The translations under genes and the position numbers were made by a program. The notes below the pieces were generated by a model. That model was not told the origin of the DNA, made no database searches, and saw only the letters and a program-made list of their open reading frames with translations. Below, piece by piece: positions 1 through 6,089 of a DNA stretch of 6,800 bases (position 1 is the first letter of the stretch; each line of letters opens with the position of its first letter). The stretch comes from JAMORN01 sp027063545 [NCBI: bacterium] (GTDB taxonomy: Bacteria; JAMORN01), in NCBI GenBank assembly GCA_027063545.1, contig JAMORN010000143.1, forward strand, positions 1 to 6,800, given 5' to 3'.

Positions 1-381
1 AATTAAAAATATTGATAAAAGGTTTTGAAAAATTACATCATGGGCTATAAGTTCACTTTTATATTTAGTTTGAGAGAGTAAAAGCACAGCCCCTAATCCT
101 GTTGGAGCCATGGCTATTAAGAAAACTCCGTTTGGTATATTTATAAAAAAGAAATATTTTATTATATATAGTAGAGTTGGAAGGATAAAAAATCTATAAA
201 TAGAGGAAAAAAGTAGGTATTTTATATTCTTTTTTATATTTCTCCCTAAAGGCAAAAGAAGAAAGGATAAAAATAACGAAAATCCAAGAACAATAGGGAT
301 AGTAGATTTAAGATTAAATAATGGAGGAGAAAAATAGCCTAAAATTAAACTAATAGCAATTAAAGAAAAATATAGAACCAT
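1..381 (-). CDS. Polytopic membrane protein, probable BASS/AEC-like transporter (N-terminal part, runs off left edge)
   Basis: The minus strand reads open for 127 codons from an ATG at 381-379 to the window edge with no stop, so this is the 5' part of a longer gene. The product is strongly hydrophobic, with likely membrane segments near residues 2-17, 28-46, 53-80 and 84-103. A short basic loop (RNIKKNIK, 47-54) separates the second and third. The stretch MAPTGLGAVLLLSQ (91-104) followed by a polar turn and ELIAHDVIFQNLLSI resembles the proline/glycine-broken helices of bile acid:sodium symporter (BASS) or auxin-efflux-carrier (AEC) transporters. I cannot separate these two families, and the substrate is unknown. 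The frame stays open upstream to a stop at 478-480 but has no ATG, GTG or TTG there, so 381 is the only ordinary start. No good Shine-Dalgarno precedes it. The gene is divergent from rtcB. Confidence 0.65.
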   Translation of the reverse strand, partial: MVLYFSLIAISLILGYFSPPLFNLKSTIPIVLGFSLFLSFLLLPLGRNIKKNIKYLLFSSIYRFFILPTLLYIIKYFFFINIPNGVFLIAMAPTGLGAVLLLSQTKYKSELIAHDVIFQNLLSIFLI

Positions 382-420
382 AGTTTTAGAAAATAAATTT
401 TTCTTTTTAAAATTACTAAA

Positions 421-428
421 AAAGGAGG
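421..428 (+). promoter_or_regulatory. Ribosome binding site of rtcB
   Basis: AAAGGAGG lies 6 bases before the ATG at 435, close to an ideal Shine-Dalgarno. It fixes the rtcB start. It sits in the 53-base gap between the two divergent genes. I could not assign convincing -35/-10 boxes for either gene there; the gap is almost pure A/T. Confidence 0.85.
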
Positions 429-434
429 AAATCG

Positions 435-1604
435 ATGAAGATAATAGAGGAATATAATGGAAAAAAACTACCTCATCCTATATACTCATGGGCTGATGAG
501 ATAGAAGAAGAGGCTTTTAACCAAGCTGTAAATATTGTCCGTATGCCTAATTTATACAAACATTTGGCAATAATGCCTGATGTTCATTCAGGATATGGTA
601 TGCCTATAGGGGGTGTTGCTGCTTTTGTGAATGTTATTATTCCCTATGCAGTGGGGGTTGATATAGGTTGTGGTATGATCGCAAGAAGACTCAATATAAA
701 AAAAGAAGATTTACCAAAAGAGATTTTAGGGATGTTTATTAATAGAGTGAAAAAAAAGATACCATTAGGATTTGAACACCACAAAAAACCTAGACACTGG
801 GACAAAATAGATGAATTTGATGATATCTATATATTAAGAATACAGAAAAAAGAGGCGCTTCATCAACTTGGAACCCTTGGAGGAGGAAATCATTTTATTG
901 AAGTAGATTACGACCAAGAGGGTTATGTATGGATTATGATCCATTCAGGTAGCCGTCATGTAGGAAAAGAAACAGCAGATTATTATCATAGACTAGCAGT
1001 GGAGTTTGTTGAAAAGTATTATAAAAAAACATTATCAGATAAGAATTTAAGCTTTTTTTATTTAGATAGTAAAGAAGGACAGGAGTATTTTAAGGCAATG
1101 AATTTATGCCTTGATTTTGCTTATGAGAATAGATATCAACTTATGGAAGATGTGCTTGATATACTTCACACATTTGTCTATTTTGAAATAATTGATGAGG
1201 TTCATATTCATCATAATTTCGCAAGTGTAGAGAGACATTTTGATAGAGAGGTTATAGTGCATAGAAAAGGAGCAGTTTTAGCAGATAAAGGAGTTAGAGG
1301 AATTATTCCAGGATCAATGGGGACAAAATCTTATATTACTAAGGGGAAAGGTAATCCTTTATCTTTTAAGAGTTCTTCTCATGGAGCAGGAAGGGTGATG
1401 AGCCGTCATAAGGCTATGAAAACATTAACTATTCAGGAAGTAGAAGAGGCTATGAAAGGGGTAGTTCATTTGCCGTTTAAGAGTAAAAGACAACTTGATG
1501 AGGCTCCACAGGCTTATAAAGATATCGATGAAGTAATTAAACAGGAAGAGGATTTGATAAATATAGAGTATATATTAAAACCAATGGCAGTAGTAAAGGG
1601 ATAA
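435..1604 (+). CDS. rtcB: RNA-splicing ligase RtcB (tRNA/RNA 3'-phosphate ligase)
   Basis: RtcB joins RNA 2',3'-cyclic phosphate or 3'-phosphate ends to 5'-OH ends using GTP and Mn2+, through a covalent histidine-GMP intermediate. It acts in the cytoplasm in RNA repair or tRNA splicing. All family landmarks are visible in order: MPDVHSGYGMPIGG (47-60), VGVDIGCGM with metal ligands D76 and C79 (73-81), GGGNHFIE with N152 and H153, HSGSRHVG with H170, VHIHHNFA with H260 and N261, RKGA (277-280), PGSMG (292-296), and SSSHGAGR (313-320), in which H316 is the expected guanylylated residue. At 389 residues it is near the bacterial length (E. coli about 408) and looks complete and active. No archease or rtcA gene is adjacent. 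It stands alone between a divergent transporter and a strong terminator, so it is probably monocistronic or the end of its transcript. Confidence 0.96.
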   Translation: MKIIEEYNGKKLPHPIYSWADEIEEEAFNQAVNIVRMPNLYKHLAIMPDVHSGYGMPIGGVAAFVNVIIPYAVGVDIGCGMIARRLNIKKEDLPKEILGMFINRVKKKIPLGFEHHKKPRHWDKIDEFDDIYILRIQKKEALHQLGTLGGGNHFIEVDYDQEGYVWIMIHSGSRHVGKETADYYHRLAVEFVEKYYKKTLSDKNLSFFYLDSKEGQEYFKAMNLCLDFAYENRYQLMEDVLDILHTFVYFEIIDEVHIHHNFASVERHFDREVIVHRKGAVLADKGVRGIIPGSMGTKSYITKGKGNPLSFKSSSHGAGRVMSRHKAMKTLTIQEVEEAMKGVVHLPFKSKRQLDEAPQAYKDIDEVIKQEEDLINIEYILKPMAVVKG

Positions 1605-1647
1605 AATTAATTGTTTATTTTTTAAACAATTAATTTTATATTTTTTT
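1601..1647 (+). terminator. Intrinsic terminator after rtcB
   Basis: A perfect 17-bp inverted repeat (1601-1617 with 1623-1639) has a five-T loop and is followed by seven Ts at 1641-1647. The stem contains the rtcB stop codon (1602-1604). Only one of the 17 pairs is G:C, unusually weak in composition but long. The T-run is only on the plus-strand side, so it should end plus-strand transcription and separate rtcB from the operon beginning at 1677. Confidence 0.85.
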
Positions 1648-1664
1648 AGTAATAATGAAAAAAT

Positions 1665-1670
1665 AGGGAG
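1665..1670 (+). promoter_or_regulatory. Ribosome binding site that fixes the start of the phosphatidyltransferase gene
   Basis: AGGGAG ends at 1670. An in-frame TTG follows immediately at 1671, too close to be used, while the ATG at 1677 lies 6 bases away. The gene therefore most likely starts at 1677. The upstream gap (1648-1676) should hold the operon promoter. An AATAAT at 1651-1656 is -10-like but has no good -35 partner. Confidence 0.7.
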
Positions 1671-1676
1671 TTGTTT

Positions 1677-2306
1677 ATGCTTGAACGTTTTAAACCTATA
1701 TATTCTGAGTTTTTAACCCCAATAGCATTAATATTTAAAAAATTAAAAATAAAACCCAATATTATTTCAATATTGGGAGCTTTATTATTAGTAATAGGTT
1801 CAATTTTTATAGTATTTCATAGATATTATACAGCTTTATTTATAATGTTAGTTGGTGGATTATTGGATGGGGTTGATGGTAAAGTCGCAAGAGAAACAAA
1901 GAATGTTACAAAATTTGGAGCATTTTTAGATTCCACAATGGATAGGATAGCTGAGATTTTAATAGGGGTTATTTTATTTGTTTATTTATATAATTTAGAT
2001 ATTAATGAATTACTTAAAGAATTTATTCTATATTTAGCAATATATGATATGGGAGTATTTATGCTTATATCTTATGTAAAAGCTAGAGCAGAGGGATTGG
2101 GAATAGAGTGTAAAGGAGGAATATATCAACGGAGTGAAAGAGGGCTTTTATTAGGTATCTTACTACTATTTAAACAAGTAGGAATAATAGTTTATGTAGT
2201 ATTAAGTGCAATATTAGGTACTTATACTGTATATCAAAGAATAAAAGAGGTATATAATAATTATAAATTTATGATAATTCAAGAAGGAGATGTTAAAGAT
2301 GGTTAG
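1677..2306 (+). CDS. CDP-alcohol phosphatidyltransferase family protein
   Basis: Integral membrane enzyme of 209 residues that transfers a phosphatidyl (or similar diacyl/dialkylglycerol-phosphate) group from a CDP-activated lipid to an alcohol, releasing CMP, in phospholipid head-group synthesis. The family signature DxxDGxxARx8GxxxDxxxD is intact: D64, D67, G68, A71, R72, G81, D85, D89. These are the Mg2+-binding and catalytic acidic residues. KIKPNIISILG (24-34) is the usual sequence before the first membrane helix, and several hydrophobic helices follow (about 30-48, 51-63, 93-108, 115-135, 155-185). The late stretch GIYQRSERG is more like inositol-phosphate-type synthases (PIP or archaetidylinositol-phosphate synthase) than classic PgsA, so the head group could be inositol phosphate or glycerol phosphate; the substrate is not decided. 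It is the first gene of the probable operon and overlaps the next gene by 8 bases. Confidence 0.9.
   Translation: MLERFKPIYSEFLTPIALIFKKLKIKPNIISILGALLLVIGSIFIVFHRYYTALFIMLVGGLLDGVDGKVARETKNVTKFGAFLDSTMDRIAEILIGVILFVYLYNLDINELLKEFILYLAIYDMGVFMLISYVKARAEGLGIECKGGIYQRSERGLLLGILLLFKQVGIIVYVVLSAILGTYTVYQRIKEVYNNYKFMIIQEGDVKDG
2284..2289 (+). promoter_or_regulatory. Ribosome binding site that decides the start of the zinc-ribbon gene
   Basis: AAGGAG lies inside the end of the phosphatidyltransferase gene. It abuts an ATG at 2290 with no spacer, but is 9 bases before a second in-frame ATG at 2299. The second start is therefore preferred, and places M-V-R just before the CxxC pair. Confidence 0.65.
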
Positions 2307-2745
2307 AATTTGTGTTATTTGTGGTAATGAACTTATACATGAGGATGAATATACAAATGTATGTTATAGATGTCAGGATAAATTATTGGAGAATTTTCCT
2401 TTAATAGGGGAGATATTAAATTCTTTATTGTTTGAAGTTATAAATGATTTAACTATGGAGGAAAAGGAAAGAAAGCGTAGAACCTTAGCTTTATATAATG
2501 TAGTTAGAATATTTGGAGAGGAACCAGATATTAATATAGAAAATGCCGATGATTTTTTAGATAATGAGGCTGAGATTGTAAATATATTAAATGATATATT
2601 AAGAGAAAATGAGGAAGCAGATATTGAAGGGAAATTAGGAGCTTGGAGAAGCTATGCTTTGATTAATGCGATAAAAGAGGTAGGAGGAGAGCCATATATT
2701 GAATTTATAGATAGTAAATATCATAAATACTTTAAGTTTGATTAA
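2299..2745 (+). CDS. Small zinc-ribbon protein of unknown function
   Basis: I do not recognise this 148-residue protein. Its N-terminus carries two CxxC pairs, C5-V-I-C8 and C22-Y-R-C25, spaced as in a zinc ribbon or knuckle, so it probably binds one Zn2+. The rest is acidic and mostly helical in character: a hydrophobic helix near 30-50 (ENFPLIGEILNSLL), a charged EEKERKRR stretch (about 53-60), then alternating acidic helices and a C-terminal segment SYALINAIKEVGGEPY. There is no signal peptide or membrane segment, so it is probably cytoplasmic. The gene overlaps the preceding one by 8 bases and is followed 8 bases later by rnhA, so the three should be co-translated. A nucleic-acid or protein-interaction role is possible from the ribbon and the rnhA neighbour, but that is inference only. 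Confidence 0.75.
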   Translation: MVRICVICGNELIHEDEYTNVCYRCQDKLLENFPLIGEILNSLLFEVINDLTMEEKERKRRTLALYNVVRIFGEEPDINIENADDFLDNEAEIVNILNDILRENEEADIEGKLGAWRSYALINAIKEVGGEPYIEFIDSKYHKYFKFD

Positions 2746-2753
2746 TTTTTATT

Positions 2754-3206
2754 ATGAAAAAAGTTATAATATATACTGATGGGGGATGCTGGGGTAATCC
2801 TGGTCCTGGTGCATGGGCAGCTCTTTTAGAATATAATGGAATAAAGAAGTTAATCTCAGGATTTGAGAAGGAAACCACTAATAATAGAATGGAGTTAAAG
2901 GCTGTTATAGAAGGATTGAAAGTTTTAAAATATCCTGTAGAGGTTGAAGTTTATACAGATTCAAAATATATATATAATGGTATAAATGAATGGATAAAAA
3001 CATGGATAAAAAATAACTGGAAGACTTCAAATAAAAAAGAGGTAAAAAACAAAGATTTATGGGAAGAATTATTGAAACTGGTAGAAAAACATAAAGTAAA
3101 GTGGTTTTGGGTAAAAGGACATAATAATATAGAAGGTAATGAGATATGTGATAAAGAAGTACAAAAGGTAATAAAGGAAAATATAAAATCAATTAAGGAG
3201 AAATAG
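2754..3206 (+). CDS. rnhA: Ribonuclease HI
   Basis: Cytoplasmic endonuclease that cuts the RNA strand of RNA:DNA hybrids, removing primers and R-loops, with two Mg2+ ions. The 150 residues match the usual type 1 length. The active site is complete: D9 in YTDGGCWGNPGPG, E47 in NNRMELKAV, D69 in YTDSKYI, and D133 in NEICDKEV, with the catalytic-loop H123 in VKGHNN. The basic protrusion (handle) with WIKTWIKNNWKTSNKKEVKNKDLW (split here only to name it; residues 80-103) is present, as in E. coli RNase HI. The last helix after D133 (KEVQKVIKENIK) is lysine-rich and lacks the alanines usual after this Asp. No Shine-Dalgarno precedes the ATG, which lies 8 bases after the previous stop, so translation probably depends on coupling. 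A 2-base gap separates it from the next gene. Confidence 0.96.
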   Translation: MKKVIIYTDGGCWGNPGPGAWAALLEYNGIKKLISGFEKETTNNRMELKAVIEGLKVLKYPVEVEVYTDSKYIYNGINEWIKTWIKNNWKTSNKKEVKNKDLWEELLKLVEKHKVKWFWVKGHNNIEGNEICDKEVQKVIKENIKSIKEK

Positions 3207-3208
3207 AG

Positions 3209-3898
3209 ATGTTAGTAAAAGAATCCTTAAGAACAAGAGGAATAATTGTTGAGGTTGGTTTTGTACCTCCTTTAGCAAATTTTTCTAAAAAAACTTTAAT
3301 AGCATTTCAAACATCTGTTGAGGAAATTATAGATATTTCTGAAATAAAAAAAGGTGAAGGTTTTATTTTTATGATAAGTAAAGGTGATGGCTTTGATGGA
3401 GAAATTCAGATTAATTTATCAAGGGAGAAATTATTAATGCATATTCTTTTCCCAAGTGGTGCAATTGTTGAACTAATAGAAATTTTTGATAGTATTATAA
3501 AAATATTAAGAGATATAATTAGGCCCCATATTTTTGCTCCTGTTGTTGTAAACATAAGAAAACAGGTTACCACGCAAGAAAAAGATGCAAATTTATTTTT
3601 TACTGAGAGTTTATTTAAATTTAGCAAAGAAAGAGAAGATATATTAGGAAGACCTATTCAAACTATGGGAATAAAATTGATGATGCCGCCTTTTTTAGGT
3701 TCGTCAAGGGAACAAACAGATGCTATAGAATTAAAAATAGAGACATTAAATGAAGACCCAAGAGATATATATTTAGAAATAAATAGAGTATTTAGTGTTC
3801 CAATACCAAGTGCTAACTTTACCACTGTTAAAGATTTTATTTTATCCACAGAAGATTATTTAAATAATAACGTATTAGATTTTATATCATTTAAGTAG
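3209..3898 (+). CDS. Unrecognised 229-residue protein upstream of the sigma-54 activator
   Basis: I do not recognise a family. The start ATG at 3209 has a good AAGGAG (3195-3200) 8 bases upstream, inside the end of rnhA. The protein has no cysteine, no signal peptide and no obvious membrane helix, and looks like a soluble alpha/beta protein. Landmarks: GFVPPLANFSKKTL (17-30), GEIQINLSREKLLMHILFPSG (64-84), a hydrophobic helix IVELIEIFDSIIKILRDI (86-103), a Pro-rich turn KLMMPPFLGS (156-165), and an end segment DIYLEINRVFSVPIPSANF (186-204). The five-base gap to the sigma-54 activator suggests translational coupling, and an accessory or sensory partnership with that activator is conceivable, but nothing in the sequence shows it. 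Codon use looks like that of its neighbours. Confidence 0.8.
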   Translation: MLVKESLRTRGIIVEVGFVPPLANFSKKTLIAFQTSVEEIIDISEIKKGEGFIFMISKGDGFDGEIQINLSREKLLMHILFPSGAIVELIEIFDSIIKILRDIIRPHIFAPVVVNIRKQVTTQEKDANLFFTESLFKFSKEREDILGRPIQTMGIKLMMPPFLGSSREQTDAIELKIETLNEDPRDIYLEINRVFSVPIPSANFTTVKDFILSTEDYLNNNVLDFISFK

Positions 3899-3903
3899 AG
3901 AAA

Positions 3904-5367
3904 ATGAAAGGCCATATTTTAATAATTCAAGAATATAATATTCTAGATAAATCATGGGTAGATGCTTTTAATAAAAATAATTTTAGTTTTGATATTTTTA
4001 ATATATCAGAAGGTTCAACTCATGAGTTAAAGGAACTAAAAGAGCCTGATGTAATTCTTTTAAATATAAACAACTTTTCATCTAAAATAGAAAGTTATAT
4101 TAATTATCTAAAGTTAAACTTTCATGGTATAGAAATAATTGCCATAATTCCAATAGAAAATATAGTAAGGGTTATAGATTTAATACTGAAAAGAGGAATA
4201 TTTTTGTATCTACCTAAACCAGTTGATGTTGAGAATCTTATTTTCGTTATAAAGAAAGCAATTGATGAAAAGAAGAAGACTCAAGAGCTTAAAGAAATGG
4301 AGCTTCAAATTTTCAAAGATACATGGTATACTTCTCCTAAAATGCGAAGGATTTTAAATCTAATATCAAAGTTGGCTATTACAGATGCTACAGTTCTTAT
4401 AACAGGAGAATCAGGTACAGGTAAAGAGGTGACAGCAAAATATATTCATTCATTGAGTCATAGAAGAAACTATCCCTTTGTAGCAGTTAACATAAGTGCA
4501 ATTCCTGAGAATTTAATTGAAAGTGAACTTTTTGGTTATACTAAAGGAGCATTTACTGGGGCAATGAAAGATAAACCGGGTCTTATAGAAGAAGCAAATG
4601 GGGGAACTTTATTTTTAGATGAGATAGGCGATTTACCATTTAATGTACAAGTAAAGTTATTGAGATTTTTACAGGATAAATCTTATAGAAGGGTGGGAGA
4701 CACTAGAGAGAGATATGCAAATGTAAGGATAATAGCAGCAACTAACAGAAACTTACAGGAAGAAATAAAAAAAGGTAATTTTAGAGAAGATTTATTTTTT
4801 AGATTAAATACCTTTCATATAGAGTTGCCTCCATTAAGAGAGAGAAAAGAATGTATAACAAGTTTAGTTAATCAGTTTATTATTAAATATAATTTAATGT
4901 ATAAAAAGAATATTGCTCAAATAGATAAAGAGGCAATGGTGGTATTATTTGAATATGATTATCCGGGAAATATAAGAGAATTGGAACATATAATAGAATA
5001 TGCTGTTGTGATGGATGAAGATGGAGTAATAAAAATAGACGATTTACCGCCTAATATACTAAATTCTAGTAGTAAGAAGGCATTAACTTATTCATCTCTT
5101 AATTCTTTGCCTTATATAAAGGAAAGTGAGGAGAAAGAAAAAGAGGGCTACTTAATAAGAGAAAGTAGTAAAAAAGAAGATAAAAATGATTACAAAATTG
5201 TTAGAAAAGATAAAATGAGATTAAAAACCTTAAAGGAAGTTGAACTAGAATATATAAAAGAAGTATTGGCTGTTTGTAATAATAATCATTCAGAGGCTGC
5301 TAAGATACTAGGGATAAGTAGGGCTACTTTATGGAGAAAATTAAAGGAGTTAGAAGAAAAACAATAA
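3904..5367 (+). CDS. Sigma-54-dependent transcriptional activator with a degenerate receiver domain
   Basis: NtrC-family enhancer-binding protein of 487 residues that uses ATP to open promoters bound by sigma-54 RNA polymerase. Domains: a receiver-like fold at 1-125, AAA+ domain at about 140-380, a charged Lys/Glu/Ser-rich linker (388-437), and a Fis-type helix-turn-helix (about 461-485, SEAAKILGISRATLWRKL). The AAA+ motifs are intact: Walker A GESGTGKE (168-175), GAFTGA sigma-54-contact loop (215-220), Walker B GGTLFLDE (233-240), arginine-finger region FREDLFFRLN (293-302), and YPGNIREL (353-360). The receiver is degenerate. The phosphoacceptor Asp position is Asn (N54 in VILLNINNF), the acidic pair after the first strand reads Q9-E10, but the Lys of the KP motif (K105) remains. 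It is therefore probably not activated by ordinary phosphorylation. fliW and csrA just downstream suggest a flagellar regulator (FleQ/FlrC-like role). No clear Shine-Dalgarno is present; the start is 5 bases after the previous stop. Confidence 0.95.
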   Translation: MKGHILIIQEYNILDKSWVDAFNKNNFSFDIFNISEGSTHELKELKEPDVILLNINNFSSKIESYINYLKLNFHGIEIIAIIPIENIVRVIDLILKRGIFLYLPKPVDVENLIFVIKKAIDEKKKTQELKEMELQIFKDTWYTSPKMRRILNLISKLAITDATVLITGESGTGKEVTAKYIHSLSHRRNYPFVAVNISAIPENLIESELFGYTKGAFTGAMKDKPGLIEEANGGTLFLDEIGDLPFNVQVKLLRFLQDKSYRRVGDTRERYANVRIIAATNRNLQEEIKKGNFREDLFFRLNTFHIELPPLRERKECITSLVNQFIIKYNLMYKKNIAQIDKEAMVVLFEYDYPGNIRELEHIIEYAVVMDEDGVIKIDDLPPNILNSSSKKALTYSSLNSLPYIKESEEKEKEGYLIRESSKKEDKNDYKIVRKDKMRLKTLKEVELEYIKEVLAVCNNNHSEAAKILGISRATLWRKLKELEEKQ

Positions 5368-5388
5368 TTAAAAAAAAGGGAGTAAATA

Positions 5389-5823
5389 ATGGAAAAAGAA
5401 AAGAATGAAACTAATAAAGAGACAATAATTTATTTTCCTCAGGGAATACCAGGATTTGAAGAGTATAAAAGATATGTAATATATTTATCAGAGGAATTTT
5501 CTCCATTTAAAATTCTGAAGTCAATTGACAATGATGAGCTAAATGTTAAATTTATAATAGTAGAGACTAATTTAATAAAACCTGATTATAAAATAGAATT
5601 GACAGATTTAGATAGAGAAGACTTAAGATATGAAGATGGGGATGTAGTACAAGATTTTTTTATTGTAACAATAGACCCAAAGAATTACAAAAACTCATAT
5701 ATAAACTTAATGGGACCATTGGTTATTAATTTTACTAAAGAATTAGGAAAACAATTAATAATAGACAGATATATTGAACAGCCGTTATATTATTTTTTAA
5801 AGGAAGAGGAGAATTCTAAATAG
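5389..5823 (+). CDS. fliW: Flagellar assembly factor FliW (CsrA antagonist)
   Basis: FliW binds CsrA and blocks its RNA binding; flagellin competes for FliW, so flagellin secretion sets CsrA activity. The 144 residues match the family length. Family signatures are seen: [18 protein letters not shown] (13-30), [10 protein letters not shown] (38-47), KFIIVET (54-60), an acidic middle [13 protein letters not shown] (73-85), VTIDP (93-97), and the closing [18 protein letters not shown] (105-122), the usual NLxAPxxIN...Q region. The first ten residues are a charged extension. The start at 5389 has AAGGGAG (5376-5382) 6 bases upstream. It lies 21 bases after the activator gene and 20 bases before csrA, the conserved fliW-csrA order known from Bacillus and other flagellated bacteria. 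Confidence 0.95.
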   Translation: MEKEKNETNKETIIYFPQGIPGFEEYKRYVIYLSEEFSPFKILKSIDNDELNVKFIIVETNLIKPDYKIELTDLDREDLRYEDGDVVQDFFIVTIDPKNYKNSYINLMGPLVINFTKELGKQLIIDRYIEQPLYYFLKEEENSK

Positions 5824-5826
5824 TAA

Positions 5827-5840
5827 TTTCATGGAGGAAA
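5827..5840 (+). promoter_or_regulatory. Probable CsrA-binding hairpin over the csrA ribosome binding site
   Basis: Just after the fliW stop, TTTC (5827-5830) can pair with GAAA (5837-5840), leaving the hexaloop ATGGAG (5831-5836). Together they read TCATGGAGGA, an exact fit to the known CsrA/RsmE target pattern (A/U)CANGGANG(U/A) with GGA in a hexaloop closed by C-G. The GGAGG is also the Shine-Dalgarno of csrA, 6 bases before its ATG at 5844. CsrA bound here would block ribosome entry on its own gene. The pattern is directly visible; autoregulation is inferred from known CsrA biology. Confidence 0.65.
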
Positions 5841-5843
5841 AAG

Positions 5844-6089
5844 ATGTTAGTATTAACAAGAAAGAAAGGTGAAATAATAAGAATAGGAGATAATATTAAG
5901 ATTATAGTTAGTGATATTCAGGGTAAAAGTGTAAAGATAGCTATAGATGCCCCTAAGGAAATTAGTATATATAGAGAAGAAATTTATCAAAAGATATTAC
6001 AGGAAAATAAAAAAGCCAATGATTCCATAAAGGATTCAAGTATTGATTTAGGAATTTTGAAGAAATTATTTGATGGAAAGAAAAAATGA
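5844..6089 (+). CDS. csrA: Carbon storage/translational regulator CsrA
   Basis: Homodimeric RNA-binding protein that blocks translation by binding GGA-containing hairpins in mRNA leaders, with flagellin mRNA the classic target where FliW is present. The 81 residues hold the full core: [18 protein letters not shown] (1-18) with the RNA-contact residues L4 and R6, [11 protein letters not shown] (30-40), and R44 in IYREEIY, the second key RNA contact. N55 (QENKKA) lies at the position of an Asn reported to be important for FliW binding in Bacillus subtilis CsrA, and a C-terminal tail of about 20 residues ([13 protein letters not shown] and a lysine end) fits the FliW-dependent type. The gene follows fliW by 20 bases, has a strong GGAGG, and overlaps the next gene by ATGA. 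Its product may repress itself through the hairpin at 5827-5840. Confidence 0.97.
   Translation: MLVLTRKKGEIIRIGDNIKIIVSDIQGKSVKIAIDAPKEISIYREEIYQKILQENKKANDSIKDSSIDLGILKKLFDGKKK

Noticed and set aside
1671-1676. TTG at 1671 as the start of the phosphatidyltransferase gene
   Set aside because: It directly abuts the AGGGAG ribosome binding site; the ATG at 1677 has proper 6-base spacing.
1648-1676. Operon promoter with AATAAT at 1651-1656 as -10
   Set aside because: No -35-like hexamer at 16-18 bases upstream; in DNA this AT-rich such -10 matches are common by chance.
2290-2298. ATG at 2290 as the start of the zinc-ribbon gene
   Set aside because: No spacer to the AAGGAG at 2284-2289; the in-frame ATG at 2299 is 9 bases away. 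It cannot be fully excluded.
2905-3192. Minus-strand open frame of 95 codons
   Set aside because: Lies wholly inside rnhA, whose active-site motifs are complete; the translation is a low-complexity Leu/Tyr/Ile string typical of the antisense of AT-rich coding DNA, and has no ribosome binding site.
3193-3202. CsrA-type hairpin over the ribosome binding site of the 229-residue gene
   Set aside because: The AAGGAG loop has just two T-A pairs beneath it and lacks the closing C-G, so chance explains it.
3406-3849. Two minus-strand open frames (3406-3627 and 3658-3849)
   Set aside because: Antisense to the 229-residue gene, which has a good ribosome binding site and fits the operon; no family resemblance in either frame.
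4371-4388. Possible sigma-54 promoter (TTGGCTATTACAGATGC)
   Set aside because: The GG and GC are separated by 11 bases instead of the required 10, and it lies within the activator coding region. I found no other convincing -24/-12 pair in the gaps.
5375-5384. CsrA-binding site over the fliW ribosome binding site
   Set aside because: AGGGAG could be a hexaloop but only one flanking A-T pair is possible, and the CA..G flanks are absent; it looks like an ordinary Shine-Dalgarno.
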